Positions 23,327 through 33,560 of a stretch of DNA of 64,000 bases are shown piece by piece; within the stretch, counting starts at the first letter, position 1, and each line of letters starts with the position of its first letter. The notes under the pieces were generated by a model. That model made no database searches, was not told the DNA's origin, and was given only the letters and a program-made list of their open reading frames with translations. The DNA lies in NCBI GenBank assembly GCA_021464415.1, contig CM038466.1:34998833-35062832 (forward strand), read 5' to 3'. The stretch comes from Lonicera japonica (Eukaryota > Streptophyta > Magnoliopsida > Dipsacales > Caprifoliaceae). The translations under genes were made by a program, and so were the position numbers.

Positions 23327-26300
23327 ATGGATCAGAATACTCCGAATCGAAGTGGGAACAACCAATACAACAGTGCAGCGGATCCGCCGCCCGGTCCATT
23401 TTACCCAAACCCGGGAATGCCACAGAACAATACCGCTGGGGGTCAGCCACTGCATCACACCCCATCTCTCAATGCCGATCCAAACTTGCCTAGTACAGGC
23501 GGAAACATGAACGCTCCGTTGCCAAACCCTGAGGACATGTATCGGATGTTAATGAACCTAAACCAAAGCATGGCCATGTTGCTAAGTGATAATCAAAACA
23601 CTCGTGCCAAGCTGGACGAGTTGGCTAAAGGTCGCCTGACAGAACCTCCGAGGGAAACCCCGATTATTCCTCCACCACCTCCGGCACTCTCAGTTCATAC
23701 AGAAGCCCCACTGCCGTTCGAACAGTTGAACCAACCCAAACACCTGCATGATCCAGTTGGTAATTGGTTACACCAAGATCTTATCAATCAAGCCCCTCCC
23801 CAATTTCAACCGGCTCACGATCCATACTATGAACCGATGAAGAGGCCCATGAGTATCCAAGGGGAGGGCCCCTCACCAGTGGAAGGTTACCAGGGGGACA
23901 AAGACTTATCTGAACTCAAGGAACAACTGAAAGCCCTTACCAAGAAGGTCGCCGAAAGTTCAAATGATTTAACCCAGTTGCAGAGTTACAATTTATACCC
24001 AGAGGCTCATTATCCAGTGGGTTTTAAGATGCCCTCAATTCCAAAGTTTACGGGGACTACACCGCCGAAACTCCACCTAAAATCATACGTCCGTTCAATG
24101 AGAATTTATGATGTCGGGGAAGCTGAATTGGCTAATTCGTTCCATCTTACGCTAGCTGGACCAGCCCAAAGTTGGTTTTTGAACCTCGAAAAACATCGGG
24201 TTAGATCGTGGCCAGCCATCGTCCAAGAGTTTGTGGCACAGTACAAAACCAATGAAGAGCTTAAAGTCACAAGAAAACATTTGGAAATAGCTAAACAAAA
24301 AGAGAATGAAAGCATTAGCGAATTCGTTACGAGGTGGAGAGAATTGGCTGCCCAAATGGTGGAACGCCTAGATGAAGAAGAACAGTTGGGAATGATAGTG
24401 AAAAATTTGAAACCTGAAATTCGGGCTCAAATGGGTCATCAGTTCTTTAGCAGTTTCAAGGCTCTGCTCCACGTGGGTAATGAAATCGAGGAGGACCTGG
24501 CCAAACAGGCCGAAATCAAGAAGTCTGCCTCTCAATACAAAAAGACTTCTACATCCGTTGTCAATCAAGTAACGTCCTATGGGTCCTATGGTAGAGGATA
24601 CTCCAACAACCCTTATAGTCAAAGCTCTGTGAAAAATATTGGGGATTATCCTACACCGGGGTATCGTAACAACAATAATAACAACCCCCGGACGTTTGAT
24701 CAGAACCGCTCACGGGATCGACATTTTTCACAATTACCGGGACCGTTGGGGAAAGTTTATGAGCAACTGAAAGAAGCTGGGATCATGTATCCCATGAATC
24801 CGAGACCTCTACCGCAACAGATACCGCCTCATTGGAACATGAATGAGCGGTGCGAATATCACCAAGGGTTTGGGCACACTACTAATAGCTGTATGGCTCT
24901 ACGGCATGCTATCCAAAACCTGATCGATAGCAAAAGAATCCCAGATCCGTCAGCCCCAAATGTTGCCAGGAATCCCCTTCCTAATCACCGAATCAACGCT
25001 ATTGAGGAGGATTTAGAATTTCCAGATCCTGTATTCTTGATTAGACCTGCCGTGAATACAGACAATGTTGAAGTATTGAAATTTGGCTGTTTAAAGCCTT
25101 CACCCACAGTCACCGAATGCCTTCCCCCAAAGTCCCAGAAAATCGTCAAAGATACCGAAGATGAAACCTTATTGGGACTATGTGTTGATGAAACTCGAAC
25201 CACCCGGTCACAGGAGATATTTAGCCCAAAGGTTAGGGGCTGGATGGAACAAATGAAGTTTATACCCGGTCTTGGGCTTGGTAAACAAAATCAAGGGATC
25301 GCCCACTTTCCACAACTTGGTGGCAATCCGAGACGACAAGGGCTTGGATATAACCGAGGAAAAGCAGAAAAAAGAGACACCCATCAACATGCATATTCCT
25401 CAGAGATAAACATGATTGCTTTTGATTGGAGCAAAGTTTCGCAAACAGAGGAAAAGTCGCCCCCGGCCCCCGTTGAGATAACTGAAAAAGCAAATGATCC
25501 AGTTGCAACGTGGGTTCAACAGTTGACCCGTTCGGGGAGAGTTTACCAACCGCCAAATGCCAAGCAACCTACCGATGCCTCTGCCCCCAAAGAACCCGCA
25601 AAGGATCCGGAAGAAGGGCGCGTTGTTGAACAGTTGAAGAAAACACAAGCCCAAATCTCAATTTGGGGACTCTTAGTGGCATCCAAACCACATCGGATGG
25701 CCCTAATGAAAATGTTAGACGAATCAGTTGTTCCTCTGGAATCCACCCCAAATGAGTTAACCGCAATGATCGCTTCAATGGGGGTACAAAAGCAAGTACT
25801 TGGGTTTTCCGATGAAGATCTGTCACCGCTCGGTCGAGACCATAATCAAGCCCTACACATCACTGTCGTGGCCTATGGGATGTCTATACCTTACGTTCTT
25901 GTGGATAACGGTTCTACAATTAATGTGTGTCCTCTGAAAACCGCTGTTCGTTTGGGTATTGACTTAACTACATTGGAAGAATCGCCAGTCACGGTTAGGG
26001 CATACGACAATACTAAGAGAGAAGTACTGGGCTCCGTCATGCTGAGTATGCAAATAGGGCCGGCCACGTTTACCACTGAGTTCCAAGTCATTGACATTCC
26101 ATCAAGCTTCAACTTGCTATTGGGACGAGTTTGGCTACATGAGGTCGGAGCACTCCCTTCCTCACTTCATCAAAAAATGAAGATACCTTTCGACGGCGAC
26201 ATCATTATCGTTAGAGGAGATCCTGAAAGGGCAATCGTGCCTAGAAATTCACCTGTATTGGGAATCGGAAGCCAAGATGTCCAACTCGGGGGATTTTCGT

Positions 26301-28360
26301 ATGAGCCGAAAGTACAAACTCTCACCACCCAAACTATGAATTATCTACCCCCCGGTGACATGGCTACCATGAAGGCGCAAGTTGTACAGATGATGAGGAA
26401 GATGAAATTCTTACCTGGAATCGGCTTGGGAAAATACAAAGCTGGCATTGCGCAAATGATTGAACCATACCAACGACCGTGTCCTCTTGCTGGTTTGGGA
26501 TATACGGGGGATGATGACCACATAAAAAGTGTCGTATTTACTGACAGATCGTTAAATGGGTGGTTCGTGAAAGAGGGTGAAGACTTCCCTTACTGCGGAT
26601 TTCAAGAACCATGGGTAAATGAAGAGGGAAATCGCCAGCCAGGATTAGAAATCTTTTTCGAAGAAGACTTGTACATAGGCGAAGGTTTTACCCACACCTT
26701 CTCATCAAAGCTGAAAATAACCAAGCCACCTACCAAGCCACTAGAAGATGAAGATATGTTGGGTGACATGTTTGAGGTTATGGCAATTGAGGAAGAAGAC
26801 TATCTCGACGACCCTGTACATCTCATACGTCCTGTTGAAGAGGAAAAGAAGAAAAAGAGAAAGAATAATGTTGATAGAAATGTACAAAATTTAGAATGTA
26901 TGACATCTATGCCAAATGATGTTTCTATCAATGAAATTGACAATCTTTCCCCTTACTTTGATTCTTGTGATGTTGAAGTTATGAATCAAAATTTGAATGA
27001 TGAACAAAGAATACAACCTATTGAAGGGGACACGGTCACGGTAAATTTGGGGACAACTGATGATAAAAAAGAGATAAAAATTAGGGCCGAATTAAGCCAT
27101 GATGAAAAAACAGACTTAGAAAATTTGTTGAAAGAGTTTGTTAATGTCTTCGCTTGGTCATACGCTGATATGCCGGGTTTAGACGCCAACATTGTGATGC
27201 ATGAAATTCACACTAAACCTGAATGTAAACCTGTCAAGCAAAAGCTAAGAAAACTAATACCTGAGTGGTCGCTTAAGGTAAAAGAAGAAGTCACAAAACA
27301 GTTGGATGTCGGATTCATACGGGTCGTTGAATACCCTACTTGGTTGGCCAACATAGTACCAGTGCCAAAAGCCAATGGCAAAGTACGGGTTTGTGTTGAT
27401 TATCGCAATTTAAATGCTGCATGTCCAAAAGATGACTTTCCATTGCCAAATATTGATCTCATTGTCGACAACACTGCAAATCATGCTTTAAAATCATTCG
27501 TCGATGGATTTGCCGGGTATAATCAGATCAAAATGCATCCTGATCATCAAGAAAAGACAGCCTTTATCACACCATGGGGTACCTATTGTTACACCGTCAT
27601 GCCATTTGGGTTGAAAAATGCCGGGGCCACATATCAGCGAGCCGCAACTACTCTATTTCATGATCTGATTCATAAGGAAGTGGAAGTGTATGTCGACAAC
27701 ATGATCATCAAATCATTAGACCGGGCAAGTCATGTGGAGACTCTTCGTGTCTTCTTTGAACGGCTTATGCAATTCCAGATGCGTTTGAATCCTCAGAAAT
27801 GTGTATTCGGGGTCACCAAAGGCAAGATGCTGGGGTATATAGTCAGCAGAAAGGGAATCGAGGTGGATCCGGCAAAGGTTAAAGCTATTCAAGAAATGCC
27901 AGTTCCTAAAACCGAAAAGGAAATACGGGGCTTCCTCGGGAGACTACAGTTCATCAGCAGATTCATTTCACAGTTGACTCGAACGTGCGAACCAATTTTT
28001 AAGCTACTCCAAAAGAGTTCGGATGGGCAGTGGAACGAGCAACGCCAGGAAGCATTTGATAAGATTAAGCAATATTTGTCTAATCCGCCAGTCCTAGCGC
28101 CTCCCCAAGTGGGCATTCCATTGATACTATACATGTCGGTCAATGACTCCTCAGTTGGAGCAATGTTGGCACAGCATTTGTTGCAAACAAAAACTGAGCA
28201 GGCAATATATTACCTCAGCAAAAAGTTTTCTCCGGGGGAACAAAATTATACGGCTTTAGAGAAATCGTGTGCTTCGTTGGTTTGGGCCACCCAGAAATTG
28301 CGGCATTATATGTTGGTCTTTTCAGTGATCTTAATTTCCCGACTGGATCCTTTACGATAG
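23327..28360 (+). CDS. gag-pol: Gag-protease-RT-RNase H polyprotein of element A (ends at an internal TAG)
   Basis: The start is placed at MDQNTPNRS (23327), which matches the start region of gag in element B; the frame is open further upstream. Residues about 238-400 form a retrotransposon gag domain. CEYHQGFGHTTNSC near residue 509 is a CCHC-like knuckle in which one Cys position is His. Two G-patch-like stretches (MKFIPGLGLGK near 640, MKFLPGIGLGK near 1025) flank the protease (VDNGSTINVCPL near 859). RT follows, with FVDGFAGYNQI and YVDNM (27689-27700) where element B has YVDDM. This loses one of the two catalytic aspartates, so RT is probably inactive. RNase H begins near residue 1590. 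TAG at 28358-28360 cuts the frame where element B has Tyr. Confidence 0.92.
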   Translation: MDQNTPNRSGNNQYNSAADPPPGPFYPNPGMPQNNTAGGQPLHHTPSLNADPNLPSTGGNMNAPLPNPEDMYRMLMNLNQSMAMLLSDNQNTRAKLDELAKGRLTEPPRETPIIPPPPPALSVHTEAPLPFEQLNQPKHLHDPVGNWLHQDLINQAPPQFQPAHDPYYEPMKRPMSIQGEGPSPVEGYQGDKDLSELKEQLKALTKKVAESSNDLTQLQSYNLYPEAHYPVGFKMPSIPKFTGTTPPKLHLKSYVRSMRIYDVGEAELANSFHLTLAGPAQSWFLNLEKHRVRSWPAIVQEFVAQYKTNEELKVTRKHLEIAKQKENESISEFVTRWRELAAQMVERLDEEEQLGMIVKNLKPEIRAQMGHQFFSSFKALLHVGNEIEEDLAKQAEIKKSASQYKKTSTSVVNQVTSYGSYGRGYSNNPYSQSSVKNIGDYPTPGYRNNNNNNPRTFDQNRSRDRHFSQLPGPLGKVYEQLKEAGIMYPMNPRPLPQQIPPHWNMNERCEYHQGFGHTTNSCMALRHAIQNLIDSKRIPDPSAPNVARNPLPNHRINAIEEDLEFPDPVFLIRPAVNTDNVEVLKFGCLKPSPTVTECLPPKSQKIVKDTEDETLLGLCVDETRTTRSQEIFSPKVRGWMEQMKFIPGLGLGKQNQGIAHFPQLGGNPRRQGLGYNRGKAEKRDTHQHAYSSEINMIAFDWSKVSQTEEKSPPAPVEITEKANDPVATWVQQLTRSGRVYQPPNAKQPTDASAPKEPAKDPEEGRVVEQLKKTQAQISIWGLLVASKPHRMALMKMLDESVVPLESTPNELTAMIASMGVQKQVLGFSDEDLSPLGRDHNQALHITVVAYGMSIPYVLVDNGSTINVCPLKTAVRLGIDLTTLEESPVTVRAYDNTKREVLGSVMLSMQIGPATFTTEFQVIDIPSSFNLLLGRVWLHEVGALPSSLHQKMKIPFDGDIIIVRGDPERAIVPRNSPVLGIGSQDVQLGGFSYEPKVQTLTTQTMNYLPPGDMATMKAQVVQMMRKMKFLPGIGLGKYKAGIAQMIEPYQRPCPLAGLGYTGDDDHIKSVVFTDRSLNGWFVKEGEDFPYCGFQEPWVNEEGNRQPGLEIFFEEDLYIGEGFTHTFSSKLKITKPPTKPLEDEDMLGDMFEVMAIEEEDYLDDPVHLIRPVEEEKKKKRKNNVDRNVQNLECMTSMPNDVSINEIDNLSPYFDSCDVEVMNQNLNDEQRIQPIEGDTVTVNLGTTDDKKEIKIRAELSHDEKTDLENLLKEFVNVFAWSYADMPGLDANIVMHEIHTKPECKPVKQKLRKLIPEWSLKVKEEVTKQLDVGFIRVVEYPTWLANIVPVPKANGKVRVCVDYRNLNAACPKDDFPLPNIDLIVDNTANHALKSFVDGFAGYNQIKMHPDHQEKTAFITPWGTYCYTVMPFGLKNAGATYQRAATTLFHDLIHKEVEVYVDNMIIKSLDRASHVETLRVFFERLMQFQMRLNPQKCVFGVTKGKMLGYIVSRKGIEVDPAKVKAIQEMPVPKTEKEIRGFLGRLQFISRFISQLTRTCEPIFKLLQKSSDGQWNEQRQEAFDKIKQYLSNPPVLAPPQVGIPLILYMSVNDSSVGAMLAQHLLQTKTEQAIYYLSKKFSPGEQNYTALEKSCASLVWATQKLRHYMLVFSVILISRLDPLR

Positions 28361-29398
28361 TTGTTCGAAAAGCCAGTGTTGACTAATAGAATGGCTAAAT
28401 GGGTATTCCTACTTTCAGAGTTCGACATTTCCTATGTAACTCAAAAGGCTGTCAAAGGGCAAATCATAGCAGACCACTTAGCGGGTAATCCTATTATTGA
28501 CACCGACTTACAGGACTTTGGATTTCCTGATGAAGGTATCATGGAAATTACGAAAGATGATGAATGGAAAATGTATTTTGACGGGGCTTGCAATAGAAAT
28601 GGGAATGGAATCGGGATCCTGCTAATTTCCCCAGATCAAACCCATGCCCCTATGTCTTTTCGCCTGGAGTTTCCTTGCACTAACAATATCGCGGAATACG
28701 AAGCTTGCATTGTCGGGTTAGAAATTGCTCTGCAGAAAGGGGTTCGCAAGATTCAGGTATTCGGAGACTCCGCCCTCATTATTCATCAGATCTTGAAAAA
28801 GTGGAAGATCAAAGAGGAAAAACTTGTTCCATTCTTAGCCCAACTTGAAGAAACCTCTGAGAAATTCGACTGTATTGAATTCTTCTATATCCCGAGAACA
28901 CAGAACAACTTTGCTGATGCCTTAGCTACTCTGGCCTCGATGATTGAAATTCCGGGGGAAAGAGAAGAAATTCAGATTCAGATTCAGAAACGGATAAAAT
29001 CGGTATTTTGCCTATCACTTGACGTTGAAAGGGGAAATGAGATTGATAAGAATGTTTGGTATTACGATATATGGCAATTGCTCAAATATGATGAATACCC
29101 GCCAAATATCGATAAAACCACTCGGGTTACACTTCGCCGACTAGCTTCCCGGTTTATCATCTGTGCGGGAAAATTATACCGAAGAAACGATGATGGTATA
29201 CATCTTCAATGCCTCGACGAAGAAAAAGCCCAAGCAATGATGGAACAAATTCATAGTGGGGAGTGTGGTCCACATATGAGTGGTCATACATTAGCACGTA
29301 AAATAGTGCGACAAGGGTATTACTGGTCGACGATGCAAAGAGATTGTTTTGACTATGTCAAAGGGTGTCACCAATGCCAAATATACGCCAAGGCATAG
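28361..29398 (+). CDS. pol: Pol continuation of element A: RNase H end, second RNase H, integrase zinc domain
   Basis: This continues in the same frame directly after the TAG at 28358, starting LFEKPVLTNRMAKW. It has no start codon of its own there. MYFDGACNRNGNGIG, CTNNIAEYEA and VFGDSALIIHQ mark the second, archaeal-type RNase H that is diagnostic of the Tat lineage. The last part has the integrase HHCC zinc domain (HMSGHTLARKI, then CHQCQ). A second TAG at 29396-29398 replaces the Gln seen in element B. The two stops make this a decaying frame, not a separate gene. Confidence 0.9.
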   Translation: MFEKPVLTNRMAKWVFLLSEFDISYVTQKAVKGQIIADHLAGNPIIDTDLQDFGFPDEGIMEITKDDEWKMYFDGACNRNGNGIGILLISPDQTHAPMSFRLEFPCTNNIAEYEACIVGLEIALQKGVRKIQVFGDSALIIHQILKKWKIKEEKLVPFLAQLEETSEKFDCIEFFYIPRTQNNFADALATLASMIEIPGEREEIQIQIQKRIKSVFCLSLDVERGNEIDKNVWYYDIWQLLKYDEYPPNIDKTTRVTLRRLASRFIICAGKLYRRNDDGIHLQCLDEEKAQAMMEQIHSGECGPHMSGHTLARKIVRQGYYWSTMQRDCFDYVKGCHQCQIYAKA

Positions 29399-29528
29399 AA
29401 ACTCCCACCGAAAGAGTTGTATCCCATGACATCTCCCTGGCCATTTTCCATCTGGGGTATCGACATAATTGGTAAGATCTCGCCAAAAGGAAGCAACGGG
29501 CATGAATATATTCTGGTAGCCATTGATT
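29399..29528 (+). pseudogene. Integrase catalytic core start of element A, cut by a CACTA-like insertion
   Basis: In frame after the second TAG, the sequence encodes LPPKELYPM and WGIDIIGKI, which holds the first catalytic Asp. It ends inside the codons for AIDY. The insertion duplicated ATT (29526-29528 and 31089-31091). Coding resumes at FTKWVE from 31094. Confidence 0.88.
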
Positions 29529-31088
29529 CACTACACCAAAATCATTGATTTGTGACTGCCAAAAACTGTCACAAATGCCAAAACTGTCACAAATGGCTGT
29601 CACTTAAATGATTGTCACAAGTTTTTTTGTGACAGCCAAAAACTGTCACATAACAGTGACAATCCGCATTTGTATGACTTTTTGATGCTACTTTTCGTGG
29701 CTGTCACAAATTCAATTGGTGACAGTTTATGACAGTCACAAAATTTTATGTTGTGACAGCCCTAAACAGTCACAAAATCATGCATTATGTGACTGTCACA
29801 AAAATAAATGTAATATTTCGTGACTGTTGTAAGCAGTCACTAATTTTGGGAATATTTTAAAAAAATAAATTTAAAAATATTGAAAACCAATTTTTTGACC
29901 TGTAATTCAATCAATATCCGCAATATATTTACCCTACAATCCATTCACCATCTAAAATATATTTGTACTAATACACAAAAACTCATACAACCAACCAAAT
30001 GACAAAACAAAATGACCACCTTAAGAGTTCTACAACCTACAACTAAATTAGCACCTTAGAGTTCTTTCACTCAAGTTGAAAGTCAAAAAATGAGATATGT
30101 TCAATAGACAACATAACAAGTAAAACCTTCATTATATTCAAAATGGTTGAAATTTTTGTGCAGCGGCTTTTAACTCTTATAAGCTTCTTCAAGGACCTAG
30201 AAAAAGTAAAACCTTCATTATATTCAAAACCTAGGGTGCTTTCATTAAGAAAAAAATCACAAAAGCTGAATATAAAGGCCTCCCCAGCAACAAGCCTCTT
30301 GGAGCTAACAAAGACACTCCAACCACTTTGCAGCAGGTGCCTCCTTGGTTGACCTGGCATACAAGATCATTTAAACTATTAATGAATATATATAAGTGAT
30401 GAAATGAAATATTTTCATTTACAACCAAAATTAGGAAGAAGATATAGTGTAGCACATCATGAAAAAAAAATCACCTCTAAGCTTGTAAAAACACTGTTAT
30501 ACAAAAGCATTATTTCTTCTAAATTAAAGTAGCAAATAGCAGCCCCACACCAACACAACATCAAAGCTAGCTAGCTGGCGAAATCATATTCATTTATAGA
30601 CCCACGATGAAAACAAAGAACCCATATTTTAACCTTTTCTTTTCTTTTCTTTTTTTACTTTTTAACTTAACTGATGATGAGAAAGCTAAGAAAGAAATAA
30701 AGTAATGCCCAACCCACCAAACAAAATTAAATTCACTAATTCTTTCTATGTATAAAATAAAATCCCTATTAATCTATTATTTTAATAATAAAGCAACAAA
30801 GGCAAGCTCACTCTCTCTCTTTCTCAACCATGAATTTTTCTCAAAAATTATCATCACTCTCTTAATCTTCAACCACTTGTTCAACGTAAACACAGTCCAA
30901 TACACTAATCAAACACAGCCTTAAGTAATAAATAAATTTGTGATCTTGATTCATTTAATCTCCTTCCTTGCACACACTATCAAACACAGCCTTAAGTAAC
31001 ATCCAAATACAGATCCAAATAAACTTCAACATAAACTACTTCTATTAATGTATGTCAAAAATTGAGTAATATTCACCTGAGAAATAAT
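29529..31088 (+). mobile_element. CACTA-like transposon insertion, non-autonomous, right terminus missing
   Basis: The insert begins CACTACACCAAAATCATTG and is flanked by a 3-bp ATT duplication, as expected for CACTA (En/Spm) elements. The first 300 bp carry many TGTGACAG/CTGTCACA subterminal repeats in both orientations. The right end (ACCTGAGAAATAAT) is not the expected inverted TAGTG terminus. The right end has therefore been lost, or the element is atypical. No transposase frame is present. Internal direct repeats include AAAACCTTCATTATATTCAA (near 30121 and 30208) and ACACAGCCTTAAGTAA (near 30914 and 30987). Confidence 0.7.
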
Positions 31089-31091
31089 ATT

Positions 31092-31864
31092 ATTTCACCA
31101 AGTGGGTTGAAGCTGAGTCTTACAAAGACTTGAATGCCCGGAAAGTAGCTCGATTCATCCGTCACAACATTATATGCCGATACGGGGTGCCACATGAGAT
31201 CATATCCGATAATGGGACGCATTTTGAGGGTGAAGCCAACGAAATCATGGAAGAATATGGCATCAAATGCCACAAATCTTCGCCGTATCGTCCGCAAACT
31301 AATGGGGCCGTGGAAGCTGCTAATAAGAATTTAAAGAACATCATTAGTAAGATGATCAGATCCGGCAGAGATTGGCCCGAAAAGCTCCCATATGCTCTTT
31401 GGGGATATCGAACTACTGAGAGGGTTTCTACGGGATCAACACCTTTCTCCCTCACATACGGAATGGAAGCGGTTCTGCCAGTAGAAATGGAAATACCCTC
31501 TTTACGGGTTGTCTTGGAAAACCAAGTCACTGAAAGTGATTGGATAAGGGCGCGATATGAGGAATTGGCAATGATTGATGAAAACCGTCTGAGGGCTTCA
31601 TATCAACATCAAGGGTATCAAAAACGTGTCGCCAAAGCCTTTAATAAAAAGATCCGAGACAGAAACATCATAGTGGGAGACTTAGTACTCAAAGAAATCC
31701 GTGAACCTGCCCGAGATCCACGAGGAAAATTTTCGCCAAAATGGACAGGCCATTACATTGTTACCAAAGTCTTATCTGGGGGCGCCGTTCTTCTTACCGA
31801 CATCGATGGCCAAGAGTTAAACTTACCAATCAACCTTGATCGATTGAAGAAATACTACCAGTAA
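31092..31864 (+). CDS. pol: Integrase C-terminal part of element A
   Basis: This continues the integrase after the CACTA-like insertion: FTKWVEAESYKDLNARKV, then SDNGTHFEG with the second catalytic Asp and GAVEAANKNLKN with the Glu of the D,D,E triad. The C-terminal domain includes LKEIREPARDPRGKF and ends NLDRLKKYYQ, as in element B. It is open throughout but has no start of its own. The stop is about 335 bp from the end of the convergent DUF7745-like gene. Confidence 0.9.
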
Positions 31865-32198
31865 GATTGTAATCATGAACTACGAAGACCTGAGCCCCCC
31901 CCCCCCCCAAAAAAAAAAATAAAAAAATAAAAAATCTCTGGGGGAAACGTAGGCAACCTGAAATCAGGCCCGGTCTATTCATTATAATAATATCCATCCA
32001 TTTGAAAGCAAAAAAAGGGAGACAGAAAGAGATTTTCCATATATATAATCAAAGTCAGGTTACTACATACTTTTTCATGCCAACAACCTACCTACACCAA
32101 GCTCTTACACTTTTTCTACAGACCCGCCTACCTACATACAAAAAAGGCTTTCATAAAGAAGCAGTGTAACCAAACCTAAACCTAAACATCCAAAACCA
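31865..32198. other. Convergent spacer between pol and the antisense DUF7745-like gene (A)
   Basis: Contains a C-run followed by an A-run (about 31905-31930) and GGGGGAAACGTAGGCAACCTG. That phrase is conserved in the matching spacer of element B (41342-41566, other strand). Both transcription units would end here. No gene. Confidence 0.6.
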
Positions 32199-33353
32199 TC
32201 AGTCAGAAGCGGAGTACAAAATCCTCTCTCGGTCCATAGTCTGATATGACGTAAGCACTGTCTCCTCAGTCACCCGTGAATCCGCAAACCTAAACCACCT
32301 CATCATCATCGGCTCGTGCTCGATGGTCTGACGAACTCGACGCCAGACATGTAGTACAACGTCAGACCGGGTCACCTGGGTAATACCGAGCTCCCCTCCA
32401 TGGAATCGACGAACAAAACGAGTAGACCACAGACCTCGTAAAGTCGTCTCCAGCCTCGGGGTAATAGGCAGCGCAACTGAAGAAAAATCTCTCAGGGGGA
32501 GGGGTATACTCAGAGGAAGGCCGAACTGTCTAGTCAATCGGCTTGGTATGTAGAAAGACGTCTCTCGTAAATCGCGGAATCGGAGAAAGTTCTGCCCACC
32601 CATACTCATGATCATGGTCCTCATGCGCCACCATGGCATATCCCAACGGATCGACGAGGAAGACTCAGAAAATCGCACAGCCCAGTCGAAAGAGGACAAA
32701 CGATGGATCAGGGCATAGTTAGGGCGAAGAAAGAAGTGCCGGGAATCCCAGGGAAGTCGGATCCCCAAAAACCGAAACCTCTCAGTAACCCACATATACA
32801 GCAGATATGGGCTACCCCGAAAATGGCTAAGTCGGCACTGAACCACGGCATCCAAACCATTCAGTGTCTCCGCCAGTAAAATGGGAGTCACCAAATGGCC
32901 GCGTCTAGCCTTAGATACAACTCGAATAATAAGAGGATCAACCATAATCGCATCATCAGTAACTAAAAGCATCTGGGAAAAAGTAAAGATCATACAGGCA
33001 GCAGTCCGACCTGAAAAATAAGACGGATCATCGCCATGCTGCAAGAACTCCGCTAGCATGACCCGAGGGCTCCTAGAATCCCGCAACGATGCCAACGGCC
33101 ATGAGAGGTCCTGGCGCATCAGTAAGGTAAACTCTTCGATCGTTGGGCAGAGCTCGTCTAACCCAATACGGAAGCAGTGATCCTCAGCATCCCAGAACTC
33201 AGCCAAACCAAGCAGGAACGAATAATTGATCTCGTGCGAGCACCAACGGTGAAGGTGGCCTAAGTCGCCCCAGTTGAGACCACAATCAGCCTCGGCCAAA
33301 GATACGAAATCGGACAAGAGAGAAAATGCAGCATTGGTACGGAAGATAGACAT
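32199..33353 (-). CDS. DUF7745-like protein of element A, intact 384-aa frame
   Basis: Start at MSIFRTNAAFSLLSDF, chosen because it aligns with MSSYRTKSDFSYVD in element B and sits about 90 bp below a TATA box. The frame is open further upstream into the promoter repeat. Blocks include EFWDAEDHCFRIGLDELCPT, LLAETLNGLDAVVQC, RGSPYLLYMWVTERF and MGGQNFLRF followed by RQFGLPLS, as in plant DUF7745 proteins (family name from memory). No transmembrane segment or catalytic motif is evident. It is a single exon, antisense to and converging on pol. It is the only full-length coding frame left in element A, although pol is broken. Function unknown; a regulatory or anti-silencing role is speculation. 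Confidence 0.82.
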   Translation of the reverse strand: MSIFRTNAAFSLLSDFVSLAEADCGLNWGDLGHLHRWCSHEINYSFLLGLAEFWDAEDHCFRIGLDELCPTIEEFTLLMRQDLSWPLASLRDSRSPRVMLAEFLQHGDDPSYFSGRTAACMIFTFSQMLLVTDDAIMVDPLIIRVVSKARRGHLVTPILLAETLNGLDAVVQCRLSHFRGSPYLLYMWVTERFRFLGIRLPWDSRHFFLRPNYALIHRLSSFDWAVRFSESSSSIRWDMPWWRMRTMIMSMGGQNFLRFRDLRETSFYIPSRLTRQFGLPLSIPLPLRDFSSVALPITPRLETTLRGLWSTRFVRRFHGGELGITQVTRSDVVLHVWRRVRQTIEHEPMMMRWFRFADSRVTEETVLTSYQTMDRERILYSASD

Positions 33354-33438
33354 GTTGGCAAAAGAAAGATGATCTACTTTTAGGCTAGAAGGGTAGAGTG
33401 AATAGTAATTTTGATGAGAAAAGGGACAAGTTCGCGCT

Positions 33439-33534
33439 CTATTTATAGCAAAAATACACAGGCCAGCCGCACGGCTGGGTGCCAACCGCACGGCTGGCTG
33501 CCAACCGCACGGCTAGCCTCCCAACCGTACGGCT
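33439..33534 (-). promoter_or_regulatory. DUF7745-like gene A promoter: four palindromes and TATA box
   Basis: CTATAAATAG on the minus strand at 33439-33448. Upstream of it lie AGCCGCACGGCT (33465-33476), AACCGCACGGCT (33484-33495 and 33503-33514) and AACCGTACGGCT (33523-33534), at 19-20 bp spacing. Half-sites continue to about 33560. The motif is shared with the PMD and LTR promoters of element A. Confidence 0.82.
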
Positions 33535-33560
33535 ACCCTTGCGGGTAGGGCTTGCGGTTG

